Below, piece after piece: positions 7,904-15,952 of a DNA stretch of 32,077 nt. The notes beneath the pieces are model-generated. The model was not told the origin of the DNA and did no database searches. It worked only from the letters and a program-made list of their open reading frames with translations. The stretch spans positions 1 through 32,077 of the forward strand of contig NZ_WHOA01000006.1 in the NCBI RefSeq assembly GCF_013141715.1, given 5' to 3'. Made by a program: the position numbers and the translations under genes. Numbering within the stretch: the stretch's first letter is position 1; each line of letters opens with the position of its first letter. This stretch comes from Paenibacillus phytorum. GTDB lineage: Bacteria; Bacillota; Bacilli; Paenibacillales; NBRC-103111.

Positions 7904-9289
7904 ATGAATGCTCGCAGCAGGTGGTTAATGATTTCCGTTGGCCTTGGGATACTATTGAACCCATTAAATTCTTCCATGGTTTCAGTTGCTATTCCAAGGC
8001 TGCAAAATGTGTTTCAACTTGACTTTACAGTTGTTTCCTGGATTATTTTTTCTTTCTACATTGCGAGTGCAATCGCTCAACCTGTCATGGGAAAGGCCAG
8101 CGATTTATTCGGTCGCAGGAAGATATTTCTTACGGGGCTTGTTGTAGCTTTCGTTGCATCCTTATTAGCTCCACTATCTCCAAATTTTGGGTGGCTCATC
8201 GTGTTCCGCATTGTGCAATCCATCGGAACAAGCATGATGGTTGGGGTTGGAATGGCCATTGTGCGAATTCATATTACGGAGAAACAAGCGACTGCGCTGT
8301 CTGTCTTGTCCATATTCCTATCCGGAGCGGCAGCCATTGGACCCTTTATTGGCGGGGTTTTGATTCACTGGTGGAGCTGGCCTGCTATCTTTTTCGTCAA
8401 TATTCCGTTCGTGATAGCTAGCTTTATATTGGCTTGGAGGCATATTCCTAAGGACGCGGCGCCAACATCCGTTGCACGGGGCATGTCCTTACGTAAATGG
8501 TTTGATTTGATTGATGTGTCAGGGATCCTGCTCTTCACAGTGGGTCTGGTTGCCCTGCTCGCCTCCTTACTCTCAGCAAAATCTTCTGGGCATGTCTCAT
8601 TAGGAAATGTCATTGTCGGGCTGATAGGCATCGTTGCGCTTGTGGCTTTCGTACGACATGAGTTAAAAGTGAAATCACCCTTTATTCCTTTGCGCACATT
8701 CGCCAAATATCCTGCGATGACTTGGGTCAATGTCGAATTCATGCTCGTTAACGTACTTTTTTACTCGCTCTTTTTCGGGCTTCCGTCCTACTTGCAAATG
8801 GTACGTCATGTCAGCGAGTTCCAAACAGGGATTCTCATGCTAAGTTTAGGCTTGTGCTCGCTCGTTACTTCTCCAATAGCAGGACGATGGATCGATAAAT
8901 CAGGACCCAGGCCGGCATTGCTCGCGTCGGCAATACTGATGACACTAGGGTCGGTGTGGCTCGTGACATTGAATCAAAATTCACCGGTTGTCAGTGTGTG
9001 TTTGGCTTTGGCTGCCTTCGGTATTAGCAATGGGCTAAACAATGTCGGTATGCAAGCGGCTTTGTTCAACAGTACTCCAAAAGAAATAATCGGTGTAGCA
9101 TCCGGATTATTTAATACATCCAGATACCTGGGAACCATTCTCTCTTCCTTGTTGATAGGCATCGTAATGGGAGGTAACTTCAGCTTCGGGGGATTTCGAG
9201 TGCTTGCGGTTATCCTCACGGTAATTGCATTGTCCTTGGTATTCATGAGTCGGCGGCGCCGGGAGTCAGGGCAATTGGAAGTGTCGTAG
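7904..9289 (+). CDS. MFS multidrug efflux transporter, DHA2-like
   Basis: Integral membrane drug:proton antiporter of 461 residues, hydrophobic throughout with about 12-14 membrane segments. Seen motifs are LNPLNSSMVSVAIPRL in the first segment (the D1-type signature), the loop motif A in GKASDLFGRRK, and the antiporter motif C in LSGAAAIGPFIGGVL. GAGAGGTGA precedes the ATG. Related to Bacillus efflux pumps of the EmrB/QacA type, though the substrate cannot be told. It is divergent from a LysR regulator, which suggests inducible expression, and transcription stops at the hairpin at 9458-9507. Confidence 0.9.
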   Translation: MNARSRWLMISVGLGILLNPLNSSMVSVAIPRLQNVFQLDFTVVSWIIFSFYIASAIAQPVMGKASDLFGRRKIFLTGLVVAFVASLLAPLSPNFGWLIVFRIVQSIGTSMMVGVGMAIVRIHITEKQATALSVLSIFLSGAAAIGPFIGGVLIHWWSWPAIFFVNIPFVIASFILAWRHIPKDAAPTSVARGMSLRKWFDLIDVSGILLFTVGLVALLASLLSAKSSGHVSLGNVIVGLIGIVALVAFVRHELKVKSPFIPLRTFAKYPAMTWVNVEFMLVNVLFYSLFFGLPSYLQMVRHVSEFQTGILMLSLGLCSLVTSPIAGRWIDKSGPRPALLASAILMTLGSVWLVTLNQNSPVVSVCLALAAFGISNGLNNVGMQAALFNSTPKEIIGVASGLFNTSRYLGTILSSLLIGIVMGGNFSFGGFRVLAVILTVIALSLVFMSRRRRESGQLEVS

Positions 9290-9318
9290 AAATGCAAACA
9301 AATAAAGAGGTGAGTGTC

Positions 9319-9438
9319 ATGACAACTGTCAATATTATGGATTGCTCCTCGTGGGATCAAGCCTGGCAACAAACGCATAAGCAACACGGAGATCAAGCCA
9401 TCGTCAGGACTGGTCATACTCATGCATCTACCGTATAA
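9319..9438 (+). CDS. Short ORF of 39 residues behind the efflux gene, possible gene remnant
   Basis: A small ORF with a convincing ribosome binding site (AAAGAGGTGAG, 5 bases before ATG) lies 29 bp after the transporter stop. It begins MTTVNIMDCSSWDQAWQQTH and stops 20 bp before a terminator. The start resembles the N terminus of SAM-dependent methyltransferases of Bacilli (IMD-x-SSWDxAW), which suggests the stump of a deleted methyltransferase gene, but this rests on recollection of a short stretch. It may instead be a genuine small peptide or a non-functional ORF. Confidence 0.35.
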   Translation: MTTVNIMDCSSWDQAWQQTHKQHGDQAIVRTGHTHASTV

Positions 9439-9457
9439 TCATAGGCAAGTGACGAAG

Positions 9458-9507
9458 AACGTCCCGTTCCATTCCGATGAGTGGAAACGGGACGTTTTTT
9501 ATTTTTT
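9458..9507 (+). terminator. Strong terminator of the efflux transporter unit
   Basis: AACGTCCCGTTCCA (9458-9471) pairs with TGGAAACGGGACGTT (one bulged A) around a 10-base loop, followed by a T-run with a single A. Its position shows that the long reading frame starting at 9422 reads through a terminator. Confidence 0.9.
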
Positions 9508-9523
9508 AGAAGGGGGTGAGAGA

Positions 9524-10195
9524 GTGCCTTTTGATGAAGAGCATACCGCATTTATCCGACTTCATCTTGAAAGCAGGACGGGGGAGCGTCGAGGCCGACT
9601 GGAGAGGGGCCATCGACATGGTGAACGGCTGTTTCTTAGCAATGTCTGGTGGCCGTTACGTGGAAGTTTGAAAGACCTTCATCCGGAATACGAAGTACTC
9701 GATTGGCGGGGCAAATCTTACTTTGCCGATTTTGCCTGGCTGCCTGGATACGTTAAACTACTATTTGAAATCAAAGGATTTACCACGCACGTACGAGACA
9801 TGGACAGGCACAAATACTGTAACGAGCTGAACCGTGAAACGTTCCTTCACTCTATGGGATTCCACGTCATTTCCTTCGCTTACGACGACGTCGAACAGCG
9901 CCCGGATCTGTGTATCACTTTGCTGCGCATGGTGCTGAGCAGGTATCTTCCCAGCCAGACACCAGTCTCTCGCGCGCTATTTGCCGAGAAAGAAATTATC
10001 CGACTCGCGACCCAGCTGGCTCAGCCGCTCCGACCAAAGGATGTAGAGCTTCACTTTGAGATCGATCACAAAACTGCGGTTCTTATGTTGAAAAAGTTAT
10101 GTACAAAAGGCCTGCTGCTTCCTTCTTTTCGCGGCAACGGAGAAAGGGTAGTTAGGTATGAATTGGCTCCTGGCGTGCTAGATTACTTTGATTAA
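9524..10195 (+). CDS. DUF559-like nuclease-fold protein with possible C-terminal winged helix
   Basis: Protein of 223 residues starting at GTG 9524, supported by AGAAGGGGGTGAG just upstream. An earlier ATG at 9422 is rejected because the frame from it crosses the terminator hairpin. Residues about 60-125 resemble the Vsr/DUF559 branch of the PD-(D/E)XK superfamily: D69 in YFADFAW, then E82-x-K84 in LLFEIKGF, then a conserved RHKYCNELNRETFLHSMGF and a strand FHVISFAYDD. Residues about 150-215 (LRPKDVELHFEIDHKTAVLM and following) look like a winged helix. It might cut or bind DNA, but the catalytic activity is inferred only from the D and ExK pattern. It is a single-gene unit. Confidence 0.7.
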   Translation: MPFDEEHTAFIRLHLESRTGERRGRLERGHRHGERLFLSNVWWPLRGSLKDLHPEYEVLDWRGKSYFADFAWLPGYVKLLFEIKGFTTHVRDMDRHKYCNELNRETFLHSMGFHVISFAYDDVEQRPDLCITLLRMVLSRYLPSQTPVSRALFAEKEIIRLATQLAQPLRPKDVELHFEIDHKTAVLMLKKLCTKGLLLPSFRGNGERVVRYELAPGVLDYFD

Positions 10196-10553
10196 AGGGA
10201 AAACATCCTGCTAATTGCTCTGTTTGATCGGTTTACAATCCCTATAGCTGGATAAGCTCCCGCTAATTCAATCGAATTCAGTCAATTTTTCAACCATTCG
10301 CCGATTTAGATGGAGGTTTTCCAGTTAGACGCATTTCTCTCTATGCAGGAGTCAAATTTGATGGAGGAAATCCATCTATTTGTGGCTGCGAGCGACGGGA
10401 GTGGCGTGATTGAGGACTTGGGATCGGTTGAAGCTGGATCAACCCTACTCCGTATGAATCGATTACCATTGCATTAAACTGCTACCATTAACGCAACAGG
10501 GCTGCCAACATCTCAGCGGAAGCCTCGTGAATTTTTTGAAATATTGTTCTTCA
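10196..10553. repeat. Gene-free stretch with two degenerate hairpin repeats
   Basis: A 358-bp gap between two convergent genes. No ORF with a start signal was seen. Two related palindromic units share GATGGAGG: one near 10307-10328 (TGGAGGTTTTCCA) and one at 10360-10376 (GATGGA, 5-base loop, TCCATC), about 51 bp apart. The word TACCATT also occurs twice at about 10464 and 10483. No strong U-tract terminator was seen for either flanking gene. Confidence 0.45.
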
Positions 10554-11123
10554 TTAGTTGCCGTAAAGCATTCGAGCACGATCACAGTTTATGGATTCAT
10601 TTATAGGTGTCTCTAGGAAATAGTCCAACTGCCATTTCTGAGTTTTCTGAGCCTGGCGGCTTATTGTCTTGTCCCAAGGTGGATACACCCGTATTGCCCG
10701 TTTACCGCCTTCACCTTGATTTGATACTATATTTTGATTGAATAGAACCTGCTTTGGAAATACAAATTGGCCAAAGTTATTCCCATTGCGGGTACTAATT
10801 ACGTAGAAATCGACTGGATCTGATATATCATACGGTTGGATCGATCCATCCCCAATTCTATGCCATAGTGTCACAAACTGCCCTACCTTAGTAGGAGTGA
10901 TTTTAGCAACACGAAATCTAATGGAGAGAGAATTTAAATGAAATAAATAGGCCCCGTATTCAGCATTTTGAGCTTCTTCAAGTGGTTGAGAGCAATCAAA
11001 CCCGCACACGTTATAGATGAGATTCTTGGTAGCAAGCAGATCACTATGAATTATGTCTGAGGAAACCCAGGAGTTTTGATCATTAGGGCATACTTCTGAT
11101 AAATTACGATTTTTCTTATCCAT
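10554..11123 (-). CDS. mepB: MepB-family protein
   Basis: Cytoplasmic protein of 189 residues without membrane segments. It matches MepB, the third gene of the staphylococcal mepRAB efflux operon, by FRVAKITPTKVGQFVTLWHR, PYDISDPVDFYVIS, FGQFVFPKQVL and GKRAIRVYPPWD followed by QAQKTQKWQLDYF. The biochemical function of the family is unknown. The start is supported by GGAG about 10 bases before ATG. It lies 46 bp downstream of a TetR-family gene on the same strand, so it is probably co-transcribed with it, and next to a divergent MFS transporter, an arrangement reminiscent of mepRAB with different regulator and pump families. Confidence 0.9.
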   Translation of the reverse strand: MDKKNRNLSEVCPNDQNSWVSSDIIHSDLLATKNLIYNVCGFDCSQPLEEAQNAEYGAYLFHLNSLSIRFRVAKITPTKVGQFVTLWHRIGDGSIQPYDISDPVDFYVISTRNGNNFGQFVFPKQVLFNQNIVSNQGEGGKRAIRVYPPWDKTISRQAQKTQKWQLDYFLETPINESINCDRARMLYGN

Positions 11124-11169
11124 CTATTCTAATCTCCTATGCCCATTATTAGGCTTATTTCATGACCCT

Positions 11170-11763
11170 TCAGCGTAAGCATACCCCTTTTAAATAAGCG
11201 GAAAAGCTCTCGATATTCATCCGGATATGCCGATTGTCACCTTCCAGCTTGCTCATCATAACTCCGCCTTCCATGACGGAAAGAGTGAATGTAGCTAAAG
11301 CATCGATATCGAGGTCAGCTTTGAATTCACCGCTTTCAACACCTTGAGAAATAATCGCTTTCATGTTGTGCAGCGTACCCTCCAGTCCCAGCTGGGCTTT
11401 TTCTCGTAAGATTGGATGACCATCGTCACTTTCGGTAGCTATGTTAAGGAGGGGGCATCCTCCGATAAAAGGCGGTGCTTCCACCACGTTTTCGTATACA
11501 TGTAAATAGGCTAGCAGCTTGCCAAAAGCTGTTTCTTGCTGATTGACGGCATCTTTAATTTTCCCACCGACTACGCTGCCTGCATAGCTATAAGCTTCAA
11601 GGGCAATTTCGTCCTTACTGGCAAAATGGCGGTAGATGCCGCCTTTCTTAATGCCTGTTAGCTCTGTAATATCTGACATGGATGAACTTGAATACCCTTT
11701 CTGGTTAAAAAGCTCAGCTGCCTTAGCGATAATATGTTTGCGGGTGTTTTCTCCTTTTTTCAT
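11170..11763 (-). CDS. TetR/AcrR-family transcriptional repressor
   Basis: Repressor of 197 residues. The N-terminal TetR helix-turn-helix spans about 8-55 (TRKHIIAKAAELFNQKGYSS, then MSDITELTGIKKGGIYRHF). The C-terminal ligand domain has the subgroup motif GGCPLLNIATESDDGHP, seen in TetR proteins that regulate efflux or detoxification genes. AAAGGGGAAC precedes ATG. It faces an MFS transporter gene whose promoter holds a perfect palindrome, so it most likely represses that gene. mepB follows it in the same orientation. The ligand is unknown. Confidence 0.92.
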   Translation of the reverse strand: MKKGENTRKHIIAKAAELFNQKGYSSSSMSDITELTGIKKGGIYRHFASKDEIALEAYSYAGSVVGGKIKDAVNQQETAFGKLLAYLHVYENVVEAPPFIGGCPLLNIATESDDGHPILREKAQLGLEGTLHNMKAIISQGVESGEFKADLDIDALATFTLSVMEGGVMMSKLEGDNRHIRMNIESFSAYLKGVCLR

Positions 11764-11793
11764 GTTAGTTCCCCTTTACGCGCGTGAAATAAT

Positions 11794-11869
11794 AATTTCA
11801 TTATACCAAATGAAATTGATCTATTGAAAAGGAAAGCCTTTATGTTATACAATGATACCGATCGGTATC
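11794..11869. promoter_or_regulatory. Divergent promoter region with two TetR-type dyads
   Basis: A perfect 16-bp palindrome GATACCGATCGGTATC covers 11854-11869. It lies directly behind a plus-strand promoter, TTGAAA (11824-11829), 16-bp spacer, TATACA (11846-11851), where a bound repressor would block initiation. A second perfect dyad has 8-bp arms AATTTCAT / ATGAAATT at 11794-11817 near the tetR start and overlaps a minus-strand TATAAT. The first is the better operator candidate. Confidence 0.65.
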
Positions 11870-11894
11870 TTTATTGAGTGGGGAGGAGTTTCCA

Positions 11895-13145
11895 ATGGGT
11901 ACGACATGGTTCAAGGAACCCAAGTATGCGTGGATCGGATTAGGCTCGCTTTGGATAATCGGATTTATTGGCGCACTTACGCGGTTCATCATGGCTTATT
12001 TTCAAGTTCAAATATCAGAAGATTTAGGGATCAGCCGTGGATACATTTCTATGGCATGGTCAACGAACTTATTGATTGCAGCCTTATGTGCCCCCCTGGG
12101 AGGATGGCTTGTGGATCGATATGGCCCGAAGAAGGTTATGCTGGTCAGCGCAGTCATAGGTATTTTAGGAACTGGCACCGTTGTATTAGGACATCACTCC
12201 ATCGTCTTCTTTATCGGTTACGGGGTTATCTCTGGCTTCGTCGGTATTGGAACGACCACAACCTATATGTTGGTGTTTGAATGGTTTAAGCATCATCGTG
12301 CCAAAGCTACAGCGCTGTTAGCGAGTGCTTCCTCTGTAGGATTGGCGGTCAGTACGCCGATTTTCGTTTCATCAAGCTGGTTGACTTGGAAGGATGCCTT
12401 CCTAACTTCATTTATCCTAGGTATTATCGTGACCTTGCCAGTCATTTGGTTTGGTATTAAGGGGCCTGGGCCGAAGGGTAACAAAGCAAAGAAAGTCCAA
12501 GAGAATGAGCTCATTAAAATGGAAGATCAAGAACGCCCGAAACTAGTCAGCAAAGGAATAGCCGCACATCTGCCTATCTTCATTGTGGTCGCCTTCGCAT
12601 TGTTCACCTGCGGCTTCAATATGGGGACTGTGGAGATGAATTTGGTCGCCATCCACCAGTTGGCGAGTGTGTCGCCGAGCATGATCGCATTATCCATGAG
12701 TGTACTTGGCGTTATGGAAATTACGGGGTCACTAATTTTTGGCTATTTTTTGGACCGAGTCAATAAGTTGGTTATGATGACCATTTTGTATGGCATACGC
12801 ATTATGGGGTTTGCTTTCCTCTTTATGCATGTGGGATGGTCGCCTGTCCTTTTTGCCATGGCCTTTGGTATTACATATTTGAGCGCGATTCCTGGGGGAT
12901 TGCTGATCGTCAATGAATTTGCAAAAGGAAAAGGCAAACAAACTGGCTTCCTACTTCTTTTTCATCAAGGGGGAGGCATTCTCGGTGCATTGATCGGAGG
13001 AGTTTCCTTCGATTACTTTAACAATTATCAGGTACTCATCGGTGTTGATGTCTTCATTTGCCTGCTCGTGACACTCGCTTATTTCTTCCTATTTACAACT
13101 CGGAAGCGAAGCTTTCGACTTCAAAATATGAAAGCCTCTGCCTAA
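11895..13145 (+). CDS. MFS transporter, OFA/monocarboxylate-type
   Basis: Twelve-segment membrane transporter of 416 residues. Motif A is visible in GGWLVDRYGPKKVM, and VFEWFKHHRAKATALLASAS marks the central region of the oxalate/formate and monocarboxylate porter branch. The start is the ATG at 11895 preceded by GGGGAGGAG; a TTG at 11874 upstream is less likely because it comes before that ribosome binding site. Its promoter carries a TetR-like palindrome and the divergent gene encodes a TetR regulator, so it is probably an inducible exporter or anion porter. The substrate is unknown. Confidence 0.88.
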   Translation: MGTTWFKEPKYAWIGLGSLWIIGFIGALTRFIMAYFQVQISEDLGISRGYISMAWSTNLLIAALCAPLGGWLVDRYGPKKVMLVSAVIGILGTGTVVLGHHSIVFFIGYGVISGFVGIGTTTTYMLVFEWFKHHRAKATALLASASSVGLAVSTPIFVSSSWLTWKDAFLTSFILGIIVTLPVIWFGIKGPGPKGNKAKKVQENELIKMEDQERPKLVSKGIAAHLPIFIVVAFALFTCGFNMGTVEMNLVAIHQLASVSPSMIALSMSVLGVMEITGSLIFGYFLDRVNKLVMMTILYGIRIMGFAFLFMHVGWSPVLFAMAFGITYLSAIPGGLLIVNEFAKGKGKQTGFLLLFHQGGGILGALIGGVSFDYFNNYQVLIGVDVFICLLVTLAYFFLFTTRKRSFRLQNMKASA

Positions 13146-13150
13146 GGTAA

Positions 13151-13178
13151 AAGGCTACCGATCCATATCGGCAGCCTT
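13151..13178. terminator. Hairpin between convergent MFS and pirin genes
   Basis: AAGGCT-A-CCGAT pairs with ATCGG-C-AGCCTT, one A/C mismatch, 4-base loop. The plus side runs into TCTCCTTTT and the minus side into TTTACC, so it may end transcription from both sides, weakly. Confidence 0.6.
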
Positions 13179-13198
13179 CTCCTTTTGGCGATTCGCTT

Positions 13199-13975
13199 TT
13201 ATCTTTTACGATAGAGTGGATAAGGCACCGTTGTTGGAACCTTGATGAGGATCAGCCGCATTATGTCTTCACCCGAGTTCGTAATTGCTACCTCTGTCTC
13301 TGATTCAGCAGCTGCAAGGATGAAATCTTTATGATGGAACTGTACAGGTTGCTTCGATGTACCTGACTCCCCCCATGTTCCCTGCCCGCGTATGACTAAA
13401 GCCGTTAATGAATAACCGGCATCAATCTTATGTTGATAATTGGCGCCGCTATTTACTTCAACATCCCACATTTCAATATCAGTAACCAATTGTACGGGAG
13501 CATCTGTACCAATTACCGTTTTCACTTTATACCCTGCTGCATGGCTTACTTGTGGAAATTCTTCATGCTCATACTGGCGATAAGTTGGCTTTCTCCGAAC
13601 CGCTTCCGTCAATTCAGGTTCAAACCAAATTTGAAAAAGCTCCGCATCGGCACTTATCTTTTCTTGATGACTAACGCCAGAGCCTGTTTGCATGACCTGC
13701 GCCCCGCCTTCACCCACTGTGCTGTCAGTACCCAAGGTATCCCCGTGAAAGGCACTGCCTTTTACCACATAAGTCATAATCTCAAAGCCTTGATGAGGAT
13801 GCAGGCCGATCATGGCTTCGGCACTTGAAGTGGCCCATGCCCAATAAAATAAGGGACCCACTCGTTTGATAACCGATCCTTCACCTGGAAAGCCAATCGG
13901 CTTTTGTTCTTTAATTTTTCCACCGTCAAATTCACCAATTCCCTGCATGGCAGGTGTGTACACTCGTGCTTGCAT
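13199..13975 (-). CDS. Pirin-family protein
   Basis: Bicupin metalloprotein of 258 residues. The metal-binding set of pirins is present: H59 and H61 in GLHPHQGFEIMTYVV, H103 and E105 in SGVSHQE. The second cupin half ends the protein. ATG 13975 is chosen because GGAGG is seven bases upstream; the TTG three codons earlier touches that site. Some bacterial pirins are quercetin dioxygenases, others act in redox sensing, and this one cannot be assigned further. It lies 44 bp downstream of an MhqR-like repressor, which suggests a role in quinone or electrophile stress. Confidence 0.92.
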   Translation of the reverse strand: MQARVYTPAMQGIGEFDGGKIKEQKPIGFPGEGSVIKRVGPLFYWAWATSSAEAMIGLHPHQGFEIMTYVVKGSAFHGDTLGTDSTVGEGGAQVMQTGSGVSHQEKISADAELFQIWFEPELTEAVRRKPTYRQYEHEEFPQVSHAAGYKVKTVIGTDAPVQLVTDIEMWDVEVNSGANYQHKIDAGYSLTALVIRGQGTWGESGTSKQPVQFHHKDFILAAAESETEVAITNSGEDIMRLILIKVPTTVPYPLYRKR

Positions 13976-14019
13976 ATTGAACAACCTCCTAAATTTTAAT
14001 TTTATCTCATGCGTCCAGC

Positions 14020-14469
14020 CTACCCCTCCAGCACTCCTTTTCCCAATTTCTTGAGCAGTTCAATCGCCACTTGCTGCTCTTCTTGCGTAACAGCCTTCAT
14101 TAAAGAATGGATTTTAGCGGCATGTTCGGGAAAGATCCGATTAAACAATTCATTTCCAGCGTCCGTAATTTCAGCATAGATCACCCTACGGTCTTCATTT
14201 GAAGGCACGCGTCTTAGAAGATCTTTCTTTTCCAGTTTATCGATATTGTAAGTGATACTGCCGCTTGTAATTAATATTTTCTCTCCAATTTGCTGCAGAG
14301 GAATTTTCCCCTTCGCATATAACACTTCGAGAATCATAAATTCTGAAGATGACAAACCGTATTGTTTCGCATCCTTAACAGCTTGTTCGGTGATCGCTTT
14401 GTAAGCCTTGGAAAGAACAACAAACAACTTAAGGGAAGTCTCGTGAGCATCATCAAGTTGAATGGGCAT
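14020..14469 (-). CDS. MarR-family repressor resembling MhqR
   Basis: Winged-helix repressor of 149 residues. The recognition region reads SLKLFVVLSKAYKAI near the N terminus, PLQQIGEKILITSGSITYNI for the DNA-reading helices and EDRRVIYAEIT for the wing. This pattern agrees with MhqR of Bacillus, which controls quinone-detoxifying genes. ATG 14469 fits with AGGTG six bases upstream. Two palindromes upstream, one close to the published MhqR operator consensus, support autoregulation. The downstream pirin gene is probably in the same operon. Confidence 0.85.
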   Translation of the reverse strand: MPIQLDDAHETSLKLFVVLSKAYKAITEQAVKDAKQYGLSSSEFMILEVLYAKGKIPLQQIGEKILITSGSITYNIDKLEKKDLLRRVPSNEDRRVIYAEITDAGNELFNRIFPEHAAKIHSLMKAVTQEEQQVAIELLKKLGKGVLEG

Positions 14470-14489
14470 TAAAATCACCTCTCAAAAAT

Positions 14490-14521
14490 ATCTTTGATTC
14501 AAATATCTTTAATTTAAGATA
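14490..14521 (-). promoter_or_regulatory. Two overlapping MhqR-like operators
   Basis: ATCTTTGATTCAAATAT (14490-14506) and TATCTTTAATTTAAGATA (14504-14521) are near-perfect palindromes upstream of the MarR-family gene. The second has the form TATCT-N8-AGATA, the layout of the Bacillus MhqR operator (TATCTCGAATTCGAGATA). Confidence 0.6.
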
Positions 14522-14615
14522 AATATATACCTTGAACCAAGTCATGTCAATATGTATGGGAAAAATACTTAGCACGTTCCTCACCGGTGTGCTTCCCAAC
14601 TAAAATAAACTCGAA

Positions 14616-14673
14616 GGAACAGGAACTGTTCCAATTTCGTCGAACCCTAATAAAGAATATCTTCTTTAGGGAG
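14616..14673 (+). promoter_or_regulatory. Dyad and leader hairpin before the histidine kinase gene
   Basis: GGAACAG-GAA-CTGTTCC (14616-14632) is a perfect 7-bp dyad. Next to it, TAAAGAA-TATC-TTCTTTA (14651-14668) is a perfect hairpin that touches the ribosome binding site AGGGAG, and an outer CCCTAA/TTAGGG pair could extend it over that site. Regulation of translation is possible but unproven. Confidence 0.4.
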
Positions 14674-14681
14674 CAAACGAG

Positions 14682-15797
14682 ATGAATGATGAGAAGCACC
14701 TGATGATCATAAAAAAATATAAAAATCAGATTATTGCGAAGTGGATTCGTGAGTACATTCATAGTTATCCTGAATATGACAGAAAAGTTCTGAAAAAAAA
14801 TGCGGATGTCTTCTATAAATTCATGTCAGACCTTCATATTCCCGCGGCAGAGCATTCTATCTTCCTAGCGATCCCTGAGTCCCAAAAAGTGTTTTTGATG
14901 AGAAATGTTTCTATTAGCCATGTTGTGCACAGCAGTCAACTTTGGATTGACGCCATTTTATGGTTCATTCAAGAAAACCCTAAAGGTAAGACGATTCCTA
15001 TGAGCTTGACTAGGAAAATCATTGCTCGGGTCAGCTTATATGAAAGACATTTTCTCCATCAATACAATACCATTACGAAAGAGCTGCTGTCGGGGCAAGA
15101 AAAGACGATCACGGAGCTGCATGAAGCCCGCCTGACGATTATCGGGAAGATGGCGGCAAGCATGGCGCATGAAATCAGAAATCCACTGACAGCCATACTT
15201 GGTTTTTTAAAAATCTTGCGCAAGCAAATATCGATTCAAAATTACCAAAAAATCAACTCCTATCTGGATACGATTGAAAGTGAACTTCTGAGCATTCAAA
15301 TGCAGATCGCAGGATTCCTCAGTTTCTCAAAAAAGGATGCCATCGAGGAAAGATTTGACGAGGTGTCTTCTACATCTATCATCGACAACGTCCTAGCATT
15401 GATTTCGCCTAGATTGGTAAACGATAATATTGAGTTAATTTTTCAGCAAGGGGAAGACATTAAGCTCGAGGTTCAAAAAATTGCCATTCAACAGGTTCTT
15501 TCAAATATTCTGAATAATAGCTTAGACGCTTTGTCTGAAAAGGAAGGCGAGAAAAGTTTAATGATCGCTTCCATGCTGGAAGAAGATGAATTCTTAATTA
15601 TCATTTCCAACAACGGACCTGAAATACCCCCTGAGATAAAAGACTCCCTATTCATTCCTTTTGTGACAAACAAAAAAGATGGTACCGGTCTTGGACTAGC
15701 CATATGTAAGCAAATTATGACCAAAAATAATGGAGACGTCACGTTTGACTCGAGTCCGAATGAAACGTCATTTCGCTTAAGTTTCAAACAAAGGTGA
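14682..15797 (+). CDS. Soluble sensor histidine kinase
   Basis: Kinase of 371 residues without membrane segments. The N-terminal region (about 1-125) is an all-helical sensor of the kind found in Firmicutes soluble kinases (possibly the HisK_N or RsbRD_N type, uncertain). The HisKA domain shows the phosphoacceptor H163 in MAASMAHEIRNPLTAI. The ATPase domain has ILNNSLDALSE, IISNNGPEIPPEIKD, and GTGLGLAICKQIM. No response regulator gene is adjacent, so it is an orphan kinase. It might feed a phosphorelay such as the sporulation one, which is a guess from its architecture. A secreted protease gene follows 155 bp later with its own ribosome binding site. Confidence 0.88.
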   Translation: MNDEKHLMIIKKYKNQIIAKWIREYIHSYPEYDRKVLKKNADVFYKFMSDLHIPAAEHSIFLAIPESQKVFLMRNVSISHVVHSSQLWIDAILWFIQENPKGKTIPMSLTRKIIARVSLYERHFLHQYNTITKELLSGQEKTITELHEARLTIIGKMAASMAHEIRNPLTAILGFLKILRKQISIQNYQKINSYLDTIESELLSIQMQIAGFLSFSKKDAIEERFDEVSSTSIIDNVLALISPRLVNDNIELIFQQGEDIKLEVQKIAIQQVLSNILNNSLDALSEKEGEKSLMIASMLEEDEFLIIISNNGPEIPPEIKDSLFIPFVTNKKDGTGLGLAICKQIMTKNNGDVTFDSSPNETSFRLSFKQR

Positions 15798-15952
15798 GAT
15801 CGACTTTTGCTAATATAGATTAAATTGACCATTCGTCAAAAAAAGAATGGAATCGACATCACATTTGGTTCGACCAACCCATGTTATTCATGTCTTCTTT
15901 CACTTACAATTTATTAGAACGGCAATTTCTCTTAAATTGAAGGAGGGCTACT

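Noticed and set aside
9422..9523. N-terminal extension of the DUF559-like protein from the ATG at 9422
   Set aside because: It would run through a strong terminator hairpin and overlap the small ORF; a GTG with an excellent ribosome binding site lies at 9524.
11874..11894. TTG start for the MFS transporter
   Set aside because: It lies upstream of the GGGGAGGAG ribosome binding site that serves the ATG at 11895.
14616..14632. GGAACAG-GAA-CTGTTCC as a LexA (SOS) box
   Set aside because: The Bacillus LexA site is CGAAC-N4-GTTCG; the half-site spacing here is too wide.
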